A stretch of DNA of 64,000 bases from Marinifilum flexuosum (lineage in GTDB: Bacteria; Bacteroidota; Bacteroidia; Bacteroidales; Marinifilaceae): assembly GCF_003610555.1 (NCBI RefSeq), contig NZ_RAPQ01000008.1, positions 1,790,490 through 1,854,489 of the forward strand, written 5' to 3'. This document shows positions 44,742 through 53,404 of the stretch, piece by piece; the stretch's first letter is position 1, and every line of letters begins with the position of its first letter. Position numbers and translations under genes: made by a program. Below the pieces are notes generated by a model that saw nothing but the letters and a program-made list of their open reading frames with translations, did no database searches and had not been told where the DNA came from.

Positions 44742-46004
44742 ATGAACAGAAAATTTATACTTGCAATTGCAGGTTTAATGTTGTCGTGTACTGGCTTTGC
44801 TCAGGACATGGAATACACCAAAAAGCTGGTGGAAAAATTGAGTTCCAAAGAATTTCATGGACGTGGATATGTGAATAAAGGAGATAGTATTGCTGCTGCA
44901 TATCTTTCTAAGGAGATGAAAAGTATTAAGTTGAAATCTCTTACTGAAAATTATTATCAGCCATATTCAATTTCGGTGAATACTTTTGCAAAAAACACCA
45001 AGTTAGCTCTTGATGGAAAGGAGTTAAAGCCTGCAAGCGAATATGTAGTAAATCCGAATGCAAAAGCAGGGAAAGGTGAAGCCAAACTAACATGGATTAC
45101 CAAGGATATTCTTACAAACTCGTATGCTTTGGGTACGTTTATGAAGAAAGACCATTCCAATTCATTCCTGGCAATTGATTCAACTGGTTTAAACAATCCA
45201 GAATTGTACAACTTTGCACAGGCCATGATGAAAAAGAATGTTTTCGATGCAAAGGGAATGGTTCTAATCAATGGTAAACTAAAATACTCAGCAAAGAACA
45301 AGTTGGTTGACTTTACCACTTTACTGGTTAAAACAGATGTGATTAATCCTAAGATAAAAACCATTCAGTACGACATTCAGAGTGAATTTATTGAGGACTA
45401 CAAAACACAGAATTTGGTGGGGTATATTCCTGGCAAAACAGATACCTGTGTTCTGTTTACTGCTCACTACGATCATTTGGGATATTATGGCGATAGCATG
45501 TATCCAGGAGCAAACGATAATGCCAGCGGCGTTGCCATGGTAATGAACCTGGCAAAATATTTTAAAGCCCAAAAGAAGAAGCCACATTATACTTTGGTTT
45601 TCGCATTGTTTAGTGCCGAAGAAGCTGGTTTATTGGGATCGACGCATTATGTAGAACATCCGTTGTTCCCATTGGAGCAAACCAAAATGGTTTTAAACTT
45701 CGATATGGTAGCAACAGGAGAGAAGGGCATTTATGTGATTAATGGTAAAAGTGTACCTGGCGAAATGGAAAAGATCAACGCCATTAATAAGGAAAAGAAC
45801 TATGTATTTAAAATGTATCCAACAGGTGAATCTTCTTCTTCGGATCATGCACCATTTCACGACAAAGGCGTAAAAGCTGTGTTTTTCTATACCCATAGCG
45901 ATAATGCCGATTACCACGAAACAACCGATACTGCAGATAAATTATCATACAAGCAATTCGAAGGAATCTTTAAGCTGGTAAGAGATTATACGGAAATGAA
46001 ATAG
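44742..46004 (+). CDS. Secreted M28-family aminopeptidase
   Basis: 420 residues from the ATG at 44742 (MNRKFILAIAGLMLSCTGFAQ, a signal peptide); an earlier in-frame GTG is rejected because it precedes the signal sequence. Two-zinc ligands: AHYDHLG, GANDNASG, SAEEAGLLG, FDMVATGE and the His in DYHETTDT. An inserted PA-like region lies before the catalytic domain. It releases N-terminal residues from peptides in the periplasm or outside. Confidence 0.87.
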   Translation: MNRKFILAIAGLMLSCTGFAQDMEYTKKLVEKLSSKEFHGRGYVNKGDSIAAAYLSKEMKSIKLKSLTENYYQPYSISVNTFAKNTKLALDGKELKPASEYVVNPNAKAGKGEAKLTWITKDILTNSYALGTFMKKDHSNSFLAIDSTGLNNPELYNFAQAMMKKNVFDAKGMVLINGKLKYSAKNKLVDFTTLLVKTDVINPKIKTIQYDIQSEFIEDYKTQNLVGYIPGKTDTCVLFTAHYDHLGYYGDSMYPGANDNASGVAMVMNLAKYFKAQKKKPHYTLVFALFSAEEAGLLGSTHYVEHPLFPLEQTKMVLNFDMVATGEKGIYVINGKSVPGEMEKINAINKEKNYVFKMYPTGESSSSDHAPFHDKGVKAVFFYTHSDNADYHETTDTADKLSYKQFEGIFKLVRDYTEMK

Positions 46005-46143
46005 GTATTTTGATGCTCTCACTTCAAGTGAGGGTATCAATATTTCAAAACTAAAGGAAAATTTACCACAAAGGGTAAAAAGGTTTTCACGAAGTAACAC
46101 AAAGGGCTTTTGCTATTAGCAAAGGCTCTTTTTGGTTTTGGTA

Positions 46144-46171
46144 GTAGAGACGTAGCATCCTACGTCTGTAC
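46144..46171. repeat. 28-base palindromic repeat, diverged copy
   Basis: GTAGAGACGTAGCATCCTACG-type palindrome that matches the perfect copy at 47887-47914 except for two mismatches. Lies in a 250-base gap that otherwise shows no gene. Confidence 0.7.
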
Positions 46172-46256
46172 GGTAGCCAACATAAGTCCTGGTAGGTTTA
46201 TAAATATAATTAAACATGTGATGCGATAAACCTGCGATTCCAATCAATGGCGATTT

Positions 46257-46553
46257 TCATTTAGAAGTCATTTCAAGAAGTTCGAATCGCACGTAACTGA
46301 CAGCTTCATCGATAATTAAATTTAATTCTGAACTTGAAAAGTTCATGTTTAAAGCTACGTCATCGGCAAAATACGCTTCAATTATTGGAGATAATTCTCT
46401 CAATTCGTTACTATATTCATCAATTTTGTGCTTAATGATTGACTTTTTTATAGAAGAAGGTAACTCGCGTAAATCTTGTGTTTCTTCATATAGTTTTTTG
46501 ATAATGAAATCTTCCATATGCCTTTTAAGGGTGAAAGCTGCTTTTAATTTCAT
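46257..46553 (-). CDS. Small hypothetical helical protein
   Basis: 98 residues, charged and predicted mostly helical (MKLKAAFTLKRHMEDFIIKKLYEE, KIDEYSNELRELSPIIEAYF). No signal peptide, membrane segment or known motif. It lies upstream of a palindromic repeat and downstream of the DUF6261-like gene on the same strand. Unknown function. Confidence 0.45.
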   Translation of the reverse strand: MKLKAAFTLKRHMEDFIIKKLYEETQDLRELPSSIKKSIIKHKIDEYSNELRELSPIIEAYFADDVALNMNFSSSELNLIIDEAVSYVRFELLEMTSK

Positions 46554-46593
46554 TGGAGCATTAATGTTTGATAATTTTATAAAAAAAAACGAA

Positions 46594-46616
46594 ACAAGGC
46601 TTTGCAGCCTTGTCTC
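46594..46616. repeat. Hairpin repeat related to the palindromic family
   Basis: ACAAGGCT-TTGC-AGCCTTGT hairpin with tail CTCTAC shared with the 28-base palindromes. It lies just past the stop of the DUF6261-like gene and may act as its terminator. Confidence 0.5.
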
Positions 46617-46638
46617 TACCCAATTAAATATTTATAAC

Positions 46639-47382
46639 TTATTCCGCCTCGCTGTTTTCTTCCTCTTCGGAATCAGGACGGTTTCTACGAGCCCTTATCT
46701 TGGTGTTAATGGTTTCTATGTAATGTGTAATTTTTGTGTAGGTTTCACCGAAAGTATCAGGTTGTACACGTTTCATCACCATTAAATAAGGTAGTAATTC
46801 GTTATTGAAAATATCAATCACCACTTTTTTCTGAATTGTTGAAGGGATCGTATCTTCCTTTAATGCTTGTATGTCTTGGTTTTTAAGATATAGTGTATTT
46901 AACTGGGTAGCAACCGTTTTTAGCTCCATTATTGGAGTAGTAACGCCTACCAATGATTCTACCACTGGTTTCATATCAGGTTTTTCGTATTCTTCCACTA
47001 ATGAAAAAGCACGAGCTATCTCTTTTTCGTAACCCAATTTGTAGAAAGTACTATCGTAACTTTCTAATTTATCCAAGGCTTTTTCGGCGTTTTTGGCAAT
47101 TGTTTCGTCAGAAGAGTAAGTGTTTGCTTCAATAAATTTTCTCAAACAAATTACTCTGTTGTCAAAATTAAGATCCAAGTTAGCCAATTCATTGGTGTAC
47201 TCATGTTTTCTTTCTACACTTAAAGCTCCTGATAGAATTTTAGTTTCGGCAACCAATTTCGATTTTACTTCAGTTAAATAAGGATTTCCACTTAAATCGA
47301 GATCTTCCAGTCGTGTTAGTGAGCTAGTTGCGATGTGTTTTGCTTCATCGGCATCACATCGACTTAGGATTTTTGTTTCCAT
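46639..47382 (-). CDS. DUF6261-like hypothetical protein
   Basis: 247 residues, helical and charged, beginning METKILSRCDADEAKHIATSSLTRLEDL and ending in an acidic tail (RPDSEEEENSEAE). Proteins of this size and pattern are frequent and of unknown function in Bacteroidota; I assign DUF6261 with low confidence. No signal peptide or membrane span. Confidence 0.55.
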   Translation of the reverse strand: METKILSRCDADEAKHIATSSLTRLEDLDLSGNPYLTEVKSKLVAETKILSGALSVERKHEYTNELANLDLNFDNRVICLRKFIEANTYSSDETIAKNAEKALDKLESYDSTFYKLGYEKEIARAFSLVEEYEKPDMKPVVESLVGVTTPIMELKTVATQLNTLYLKNQDIQALKEDTIPSTIQKKVVIDIFNNELLPYLMVMKRVQPDTFGETYTKITHYIETINTKIRARRNRPDSEEEENSEAE

Positions 47383-47619
47383 AATTCAATGTTTTGGTTT
47401 GTGATATAAGGTTTTGTATTATTGGGTAAATCTAAATTATGAAAGTAAAATGAATTTTAAAAGTTAATCAGTATAAAAATACTGATTTTAATATTTTAGC
47501 AAACTTGGCACGTTTGACAGCTTGATTTTATGAAAGTTATTCGTAATTTAAATGTTTTTTGTGTTTCGGTTTTTAATTTGTTTGGCAAAATATGCTTTAC
47601 TCTAAGCGAGTGCAATAAA
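47383..47619. other. Intergenic region between the DUF6261-like gene and the tandem repeats
   Basis: No gene seen. It has an AATCAGTAT-AAAA-ATACTGATT hairpin near 47466-47488 that could be a small terminator or an operator; no other feature is visible. Confidence 0.4.
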
Positions 47620-47862
47620 CCCTTGACAAAACGCCCTCAATGAAAAAAGCTAGGTGAAATTACTTGACAAAATGTTCTCGACGGTTGGAGTTGGCAAAAA
47701 ACAACGGACAAAACGCTCTCGACGGCTGGAGTTGCAAAATACCAATGGACAAAATGCTCTCGACAGCTAGAGTTGTCAAAATCCAATGGCAAAATGCTCT
47801 CGATGATCGGGGAGGGGAAAATTTCAATGGAAAAGAGCTCTCGACAGATAGTGAAAAGGAAA
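47620..47862. repeat. Six tandem repeats of about 41 bp
   Basis: A shared GACAAAATGCTCTCGACxG core recurs at 47635, 47676, 47717, 47758, 47798 and 47839 (periods 41, 41, 41, 40, 41). Units are 70-90% alike by eye and contiguous. The period is not a multiple of three and frames across it are shadows, so it is non-coding. No cas genes or unique spacers. Confidence 0.85.
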
Positions 47863-47886
47863 ATCTGTTGGCAATTTGTTATTTGG

Positions 47887-47914
47887 GTAGAGACGTAGCA
47901 TGCTACGTCTCTAC
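47887..47914. repeat. 28-base perfect palindrome
   Basis: GTAGAGACGTAGCA followed by its exact reverse complement. A diverged copy lies at 46144-46171. Such short palindromes are dispersed REP-like elements in many Bacteroidota. Confidence 0.85.
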
Positions 47915-47923
47915 GGTGTGGCA

Positions 47924-47963
47924 TAAAAGAAAACCTGCCAGAATTTGTAATTCTGACAGGTTT
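47924..47963 (-). terminator. Terminator of the DUF5686 gene
   Basis: Minus-strand stem AAACCTG-CAGAATT / AATTCTG-CAGGTTT with TTTTCTTTT after it. It directly follows the stop at 47989. Confidence 0.8.
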
Positions 47964-47988
47964 ATGTTAATGATATTTTGGAAAAATT

Positions 47989-50619
47989 TTAAAAATTAAA
48001 TTTCAATTTCACACCAGTATCTCTGTGATGCTTGCCATCGAAACTCCAAACGACTTCAACATCCATGAAAAGGAAGATTTGTGATAATCCGTAACCCACT
48101 TCCCAATAGTTTTTCTTGTTTTCGTGAGTTAGGTAGTTTGCAAAAACTCTTTCCTGAATGGCCAATGAATTGTTCAAAATTGGCAAACGTTTCAGTAAGA
48201 ATCGGTCAGACTCATATTGCAGGTGAGCCTCAAGATAATCTTCGGTGGTTGAGTGCTGATAGTAATCCAACAAACGGAAAGTGTTTAAACCACCGCCCAA
48301 CATTACAGTAGGTTTGCTGGTATTAAAGTGTTTAAAATCCGAAAAGTGCATGTTGTCACTAGTTAGAAAGGTTCCTGCTTTCACGTTATAGGATATTCTA
48401 TCATTAAATCCGGTTTCAAACTCTTGTCTAATCGAGGCTTCTAGCAAAGAGTAATCGGCTTCCGAATCGAAAACATCTTTAATGGCTTGTTTGTACCTTA
48501 AGCCGAATGTTGGTTGATTGTGATACCAGGTCATGCGTTTTACACCTTTTTCGATAGAATATCTATGGCGTGGCGTGTATTCCAATTTTGCTTCAACACT
48601 AAATGATTTGTTGTCCTGCACCAACATTGGATTTACTCCCTCAGGAATATTGATGGTATATTCATTATCATCAGGATCGGAAATGTACCATGAGTTGTTA
48701 TTGTACAACTGCTTTCGATTTGCATATTCAACACTAGCAGATAATCTTAAACCATTTGCCAAATCGGTATTGTGCCAAATGTTGATGTAGTTTTTATCGT
48801 ACAGTTTCATGTAATTGTCTTTAAAATACAATGAACTGATGGCATTCAGAAGTGGATCGATACCCGTTTTTTCATTAAAATCGACTGCTTTGCTTCCCAA
48901 ACCAAAACCAATGTACGATCGTTTTAATCCGTTGTAACGATAATATGTGCTTAATGAATAATCGAGATGTTTTCTCGAAAAAGCATAGGTGAATTCCGGA
49001 CTTAACGTGAACAAATGCCCCAAAGTGTCGGATTTGGTATATCGAAATGGTGCATTAAAAGTAAATCCCTGAACCGTATTGTATGATACTTTATCGAAAC
49101 TTAATATTCCGGGGGTAGTGAAATTTGAGTTCGATTCTTTGTATTTGTATGTTTTACCGAAAAGCAAGTGGTCAAACTTAAACTTTCGATTGGCCATACG
49201 CACCGAATCCTTGTATTCAGGAGTGTTGCGAACGATTTCCATAGAGTCCTTTTTCTCGAAACTGATTTTTTCATCTTCCGATAAAGGAATTGGACGCATT
49301 TCTGCCCAATACAAAGAGTCTTTATCTTTGGCATCTTTGGCCATTTTTACCTTTTCAATTTTAATTTCCAATGGCTCTCGCACCTTTTCCTTATTAGGTT
49401 TTTCGGTATCTTTTTCCATTAGGCGAGCCAATTTGCGCATTTCGGAATTGCTCATGTCATCCTTTTCCAGAAGCGTTTGAATTTCTTGTTTGCGCTTTTG
49501 TTCTTTTACCGATAATACTTTCGATTCCTGATTGCCCAATTCTGCCACCTGTGCTTCTTCCTGTTTTTTAGAAATGTCTAGTTTTTTCAGGTAATCATGA
49601 TCCAAATCGGGATTCAAAGTAATCTGATAATCTTTAATAGAGGCTACATACATGCCTTCCAACCCGAAACCCATGCCTTTAAATTGGATATTGAAATCGA
49701 AACTTACTGGCATCCAAATTTCTTCTTTTACCGGAGCATACAATTGGTGCATGTGCACATCAGTCATTGGTAAATTCAACTTTAAATCGGCAGAGTGAAT
49801 GTTCCAGTAGTTTTCGGCAATATTGATATAACCGCGAAACAAATCTTTTCCTTTTCTTTTGGGTGTTACCTTAATTTTGTTGATCATTCGCCCTTGATCT
49901 TCAAAAACCGATTCAAGTTCGAAGCGGTACACTGCAAAAGCAGTTTTATCGAGCGGAGAGATGAATCCGTCATCTTTAGTATTGTACAAATTGGCAGTAA
50001 TAAACTGCATAGGATCTGCTTGCTCACCCAAACCAGATGATCGTATGGAGATAACCTCTTCCTTCACCTTATCAGGCAATTCGAAGTGAATTTTCGAAAT
50101 GTTTTCGGTTACGAAAGTTTTTCCTACAGTAATGCCTTCTTCTGCCAGTTTCTTTTTAAATAATCGGGGTACGCTGGTTACTTTTCCCGATCCTTTTAGG
50201 TAAACCATATTGTTGTATTGGCTAACCTGCTTGGTGTAATAATCGCCCATTGCAATGGCTTTTCGCATTACATAGTAAGCAGGATCCTCGCCGCTGGCCA
50301 GTACCTTCACCTCTTTTAGCTGGTAGGTTTGAGGAGCCAGGGCAACGTCCATGTTCAGGTCGTTTTCTGTCATGTTAACTACAACCTCTTTGGTTTGATA
50401 TCCGAGGTATCGATAATGTAAATTCCATGTTCCTTTGGCAAGGTCCATATGGTATTCACCATCGATATTAGATGTGGTACCGGTTGCCAATTCTTTAATG
50501 TAAATGTTGGCAAACGGAATGGGTTTTCCTTCTAAATTGGTGATCTTACCGCTGATTTTTTGAGCATGTCCCGATAAAGAAATCAGGAAGAAGAGAATGA
50601 TAGTGTAAAATTTTGTCAT
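47989..50619 (-). CDS. Outer-membrane protein with CarboxypepD_reg-like domain and DUF5686
   Basis: 876 residues. Signal peptide MTKFYTIILFFLISLSGHAQ, then a carboxypeptidase-regulatory-like domain (about 21-100, KISGKITNLEGKPIPFANIYI ...) and the DUF5686 body with charged linkers (KEQKRKQEIQTLLEKDD) and a C-terminal beta-barrel part ending in F (KFNF), typical of an outer-membrane protein. Such proteins are common in Bacteroidota and of unknown role. The unit is monocistronic. Confidence 0.85.
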   Translation of the reverse strand: MTKFYTIILFFLISLSGHAQKISGKITNLEGKPIPFANIYIKELATGTTSNIDGEYHMDLAKGTWNLHYRYLGYQTKEVVVNMTENDLNMDVALAPQTYQLKEVKVLASGEDPAYYVMRKAIAMGDYYTKQVSQYNNMVYLKGSGKVTSVPRLFKKKLAEEGITVGKTFVTENISKIHFELPDKVKEEVISIRSSGLGEQADPMQFITANLYNTKDDGFISPLDKTAFAVYRFELESVFEDQGRMINKIKVTPKRKGKDLFRGYINIAENYWNIHSADLKLNLPMTDVHMHQLYAPVKEEIWMPVSFDFNIQFKGMGFGLEGMYVASIKDYQITLNPDLDHDYLKKLDISKKQEEAQVAELGNQESKVLSVKEQKRKQEIQTLLEKDDMSNSEMRKLARLMEKDTEKPNKEKVREPLEIKIEKVKMAKDAKDKDSLYWAEMRPIPLSEDEKISFEKKDSMEIVRNTPEYKDSVRMANRKFKFDHLLFGKTYKYKESNSNFTTPGILSFDKVSYNTVQGFTFNAPFRYTKSDTLGHLFTLSPEFTYAFSRKHLDYSLSTYYRYNGLKRSYIGFGLGSKAVDFNEKTGIDPLLNAISSLYFKDNYMKLYDKNYINIWHNTDLANGLRLSASVEYANRKQLYNNNSWYISDPDDNEYTINIPEGVNPMLVQDNKSFSVEAKLEYTPRHRYSIEKGVKRMTWYHNQPTFGLRYKQAIKDVFDSEADYSLLEASIRQEFETGFNDRISYNVKAGTFLTSDNMHFSDFKHFNTSKPTVMLGGGLNTFRLLDYYQHSTTEDYLEAHLQYESDRFLLKRLPILNNSLAIQERVFANYLTHENKKNYWEVGYGLSQIFLFMDVEVVWSFDGKHHRDTGVKLKFNF

Positions 50620-51274
50620 GTTTGGCTTTGTTTAATAAGTGTGTGACGGTTTAGTAGGTTTATTGTTACAGTTCTAACTTATATATGATGTTTGAAAGAA
50701 TAGAAACACGTATTGGATCTAATTAAAAATGAATTTTTTAGATTATGGATTGCTTGCAAAGATTAATAGTATAAACAATCAAGTTAAGCGTGAATTTATG
50801 AAAATCATAGTTTTTTATTAAACGGTTTAAGAAGTTTTATGTTTTTTTAACAGCTTTAGAGGCATGTAATAACAAGAAATAATTTGCTACAAGTAACAGA
50901 TTTCGGTGCTCTGCACCTAGATACACTTTTAGCTAAATAATTCTATAAATATTGCACAGCTCTGCTGCTTGTTTTATCTTTTTTAGTTGAATTTTCGTGT
51001 GGTGCAGAGCACCGAAAATATTTGTAGGCATCAGAATATATTATGGAAAGAGGTACAGCGTACCGAAATATTGGTTTGGCTAGTTAATTCATTAAAATCA
51101 ATCATGAATTATATTGAAAAAAATGAACTTTTTGCACGTTTTATTGATAAAATCTGACAGAATTCTGCACTTTTTTCACCTTTCCTGTCTTAATGTCATA
51201 ATTATTGTAATGGCACAGGCTTTGACTAAAGGCAAGAGTAAATTTGAAAATTAATCTTTAAAAACAATATAACT
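50620..51274. other. 655-base intergenic region upstream of htpG
   Basis: No gene seen. It carries three REP-like copies: TTTCGGTGCTCTGCACC (50901-50917), its reverse complement GGTGCAGAGCACCGAAA (51001-51017) and GGTACAGCGTACCGAAA (51052-51068). Before htpG a -7 box TAAATTTG lies at 51239-51246; the -33 box (TTTG at 51221) is too close, so promoter assignment is uncertain. Confidence 0.65.
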
Positions 51275-53326
51275 ATGTCAACAGGAAAAATTGGTGTTAC
51301 CAGTAACGATCTGTTTCCGATTATTAAAAAATTCTTGTATTCGGATCATGATATCTTTTTGAGAGAGATTGTATCCAATGCAGTAGATGCAACTCAAAAG
51401 TTGAAAACTTTAGCTTCAACTGGCGAATTCAAAGGAGAATTAGGTGACCTAACTGTTCGTGTGAACATTGATAAAGAAGCTAAAACCATTACGATTTCAG
51501 ATAGTGGTATTGGTATGACTCAGGAAGAGATTGAGAAATACATCAATCAAATTGCATTTTCTGGAGCTGAAGAATTCCTTGATAAATACAAAGATCAGGC
51601 GAATGCCATTATTGGTCACTTTGGTTTAGGGTTCTACTCTTCATTCATGATATCTGATAAAGTAGATATTGTAACTCTTTCTCATAAAGAAGGAGCGAAG
51701 GCTGTAAAATGGAGCTGTGAAGGGAATCCGGAATACACACTTGAAGAAGTTGGGAAGGCAGAAAGAGGTACTGATATTGTAATGCATGTTTCTGAAGAAG
51801 AAAAAGACTTTTTGGAAGAAAGCCGTATTCAGGAATTGTTGAACAAGTACTGTAAATTCTTACCAATCGAGATTGCTTTCGGTAAAAAGAAAGAGTGGAA
51901 AGATGGTAAGGAAGAAGAAACAAATGAAGATAATGTAATCAATGATACAAACCCAGCTTGGACGAAGAAGCCAGCCGATTTGAAAGAAGAAGATTACGGA
52001 GATTTCTACAAGCAGTTGTACCCAATGGGTGAGGATCCATTGTTCCACATTCATTTAAATGTTGATTATCCTTTCAACCTAACAGGAATTCTATATTTCC
52101 CAAAAATCAAGAACAGTGTAGAAATTCAGAAGAACAAAATTCAGTTGTTCTGCAACCAGGTTTTTGTTACTGATTCGGTAGAAGGAATCGTTCCTGAATT
52201 CTTGACTTTATTACACGGAGTTATTGATTCACCAGATATTCCATTGAACGTATCTCGTTCTTACTTGCAGTCAGACGGAAATGTGAAGAAAATTTCGAAT
52301 CACATTACCAAAAAAGTTGCTGATAGCTTAATGGACATCTTCAAAAAAGATCGTACCGAGTTTGAAAGCAAATGGGATGATCTTCGTATGTTCGTTGAAT
52401 ACGGAATGTTGACTGAAGAGAAATTCTTCGACAGAGCCAAGAAATTCTTCTTAATTAAGAATACCGAAGGAAAGTATTTCACTTTGGAAGAGTACGAAGC
52501 AATCATCAAGGAAAATCAAACAGATAAAGACAATAATATCATTAATCTTTATGCAACCGATATGGATGCTCAGTTCTCGTATGTTGAGGCTGCCAAAGCT
52601 AAAGGATATGATGTATTGTTGATGGATAGTCAGTTGGACAATCACATTATCAACCACCTGGAGCAGAAAGAAACCAACAAGAAATATGTTCGTGTTGATT
52701 CTGATGTAGTTGACAAGTTGATCCAAAAAGATGAAGTAAAAGAATCGAAATTATCAGAAGAAGAAAAAACTGATTTGATTCCTGTATTCAACTCGCAATT
52801 GCCAACCGAAGGAGTGAATTATATGGTTACTTTCGAATCCTTAGGAGAGGAAGCACAACCATTAATGATTACTCAGGCTGAATTTATGCGTCGTATGAAA
52901 GACATGGCAGCTATGAATGCTGGAATGGGATTCTATGGTGAAATGCCAGATTCTTACAATTTGGTTGTAAATACCGATCACGAATTGGTGGGCACCATTT
53001 TGAAAGATAAGGATGCAAAGCTAAGTGATAAGCTTACGGATGTTTCAGCAAAGCTGACTCCACTTTTCGAAGAGAGAGATGCTTTGGAAGCTTTGAAGAA
53101 AGACAAGAAAGAAGAAGAAGTTCCTCAGGAGGAAAAGGATAAAATGACCGACATCCAGAAGCAAATTACCGAGGTAAATGCTGAGAAAGAAGGTTTATTA
53201 AATGAGTTTGGTAAAGATAACCAATTGGTAAAACAGTTGATCGACCTTGCATTGTTGGCTAACAACATGTTAAAAGGTGAGGAGCTTGCTAAATTTGTGA
53301 AGCGTAGCGTTGATATGATTAAATAA
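51275..53326 (+). CDS. htpG: Chaperone protein HtpG (Hsp90)
   Basis: 683 residues. GHKL ATPase with LREIVSNAVDATQKL, ISDSGIGMTQEE, HFGLGFYSSFMI and GTDIVMHV, then middle domain with DSPDIPLNVSRSYLQ and the C-terminal dimer domain with an extra Lys/Glu-rich insert (DKKEEEVPQEEKDK). Hsp90 remodels client proteins in an ATP-dependent cycle. It has its own terminator. Confidence 0.96.
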   Translation: MSTGKIGVTSNDLFPIIKKFLYSDHDIFLREIVSNAVDATQKLKTLASTGEFKGELGDLTVRVNIDKEAKTITISDSGIGMTQEEIEKYINQIAFSGAEEFLDKYKDQANAIIGHFGLGFYSSFMISDKVDIVTLSHKEGAKAVKWSCEGNPEYTLEEVGKAERGTDIVMHVSEEEKDFLEESRIQELLNKYCKFLPIEIAFGKKKEWKDGKEEETNEDNVINDTNPAWTKKPADLKEEDYGDFYKQLYPMGEDPLFHIHLNVDYPFNLTGILYFPKIKNSVEIQKNKIQLFCNQVFVTDSVEGIVPEFLTLLHGVIDSPDIPLNVSRSYLQSDGNVKKISNHITKKVADSLMDIFKKDRTEFESKWDDLRMFVEYGMLTEEKFFDRAKKFFLIKNTEGKYFTLEEYEAIIKENQTDKDNNIINLYATDMDAQFSYVEAAKAKGYDVLLMDSQLDNHIINHLEQKETNKKYVRVDSDVVDKLIQKDEVKESKLSEEEKTDLIPVFNSQLPTEGVNYMVTFESLGEEAQPLMITQAEFMRRMKDMAAMNAGMGFYGEMPDSYNLVVNTDHELVGTILKDKDAKLSDKLTDVSAKLTPLFEERDALEALKKDKKEEEVPQEEKDKMTDIQKQITEVNAEKEGLLNEFGKDNQLVKQLIDLALLANNMLKGEELAKFVKRSVDMIK

Positions 53327-53347
53327 GAAACATCATCTCATATATAG

Positions 53348-53382
53348 TAACAGCCGGACTTTACAAGTCCGGCTGTTTTTTT
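53348..53382 (+). terminator. Terminator of htpG
   Basis: AACAGCCGGACT-TTACA-AGTCCGGCTGTT stem followed by T7. The minus-strand kinase ends 23 bases further. Confidence 0.9.
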
Positions 53383-53404
53383 TGTTTATTCGTGCTTTGC
53401 ATTA

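Noticed and set aside
47620-47862. CRISPR array
   Set aside because: Units are contiguous and degenerate, there are no unique spacers, and no cas genes are near.
47637-47999. Reading frames of about 95 and 111 residues over the 41-bp repeats
   Set aside because: The repeat period is not a multiple of three, codons do not stay in phase between units, and no start has a good ribosome-binding site.
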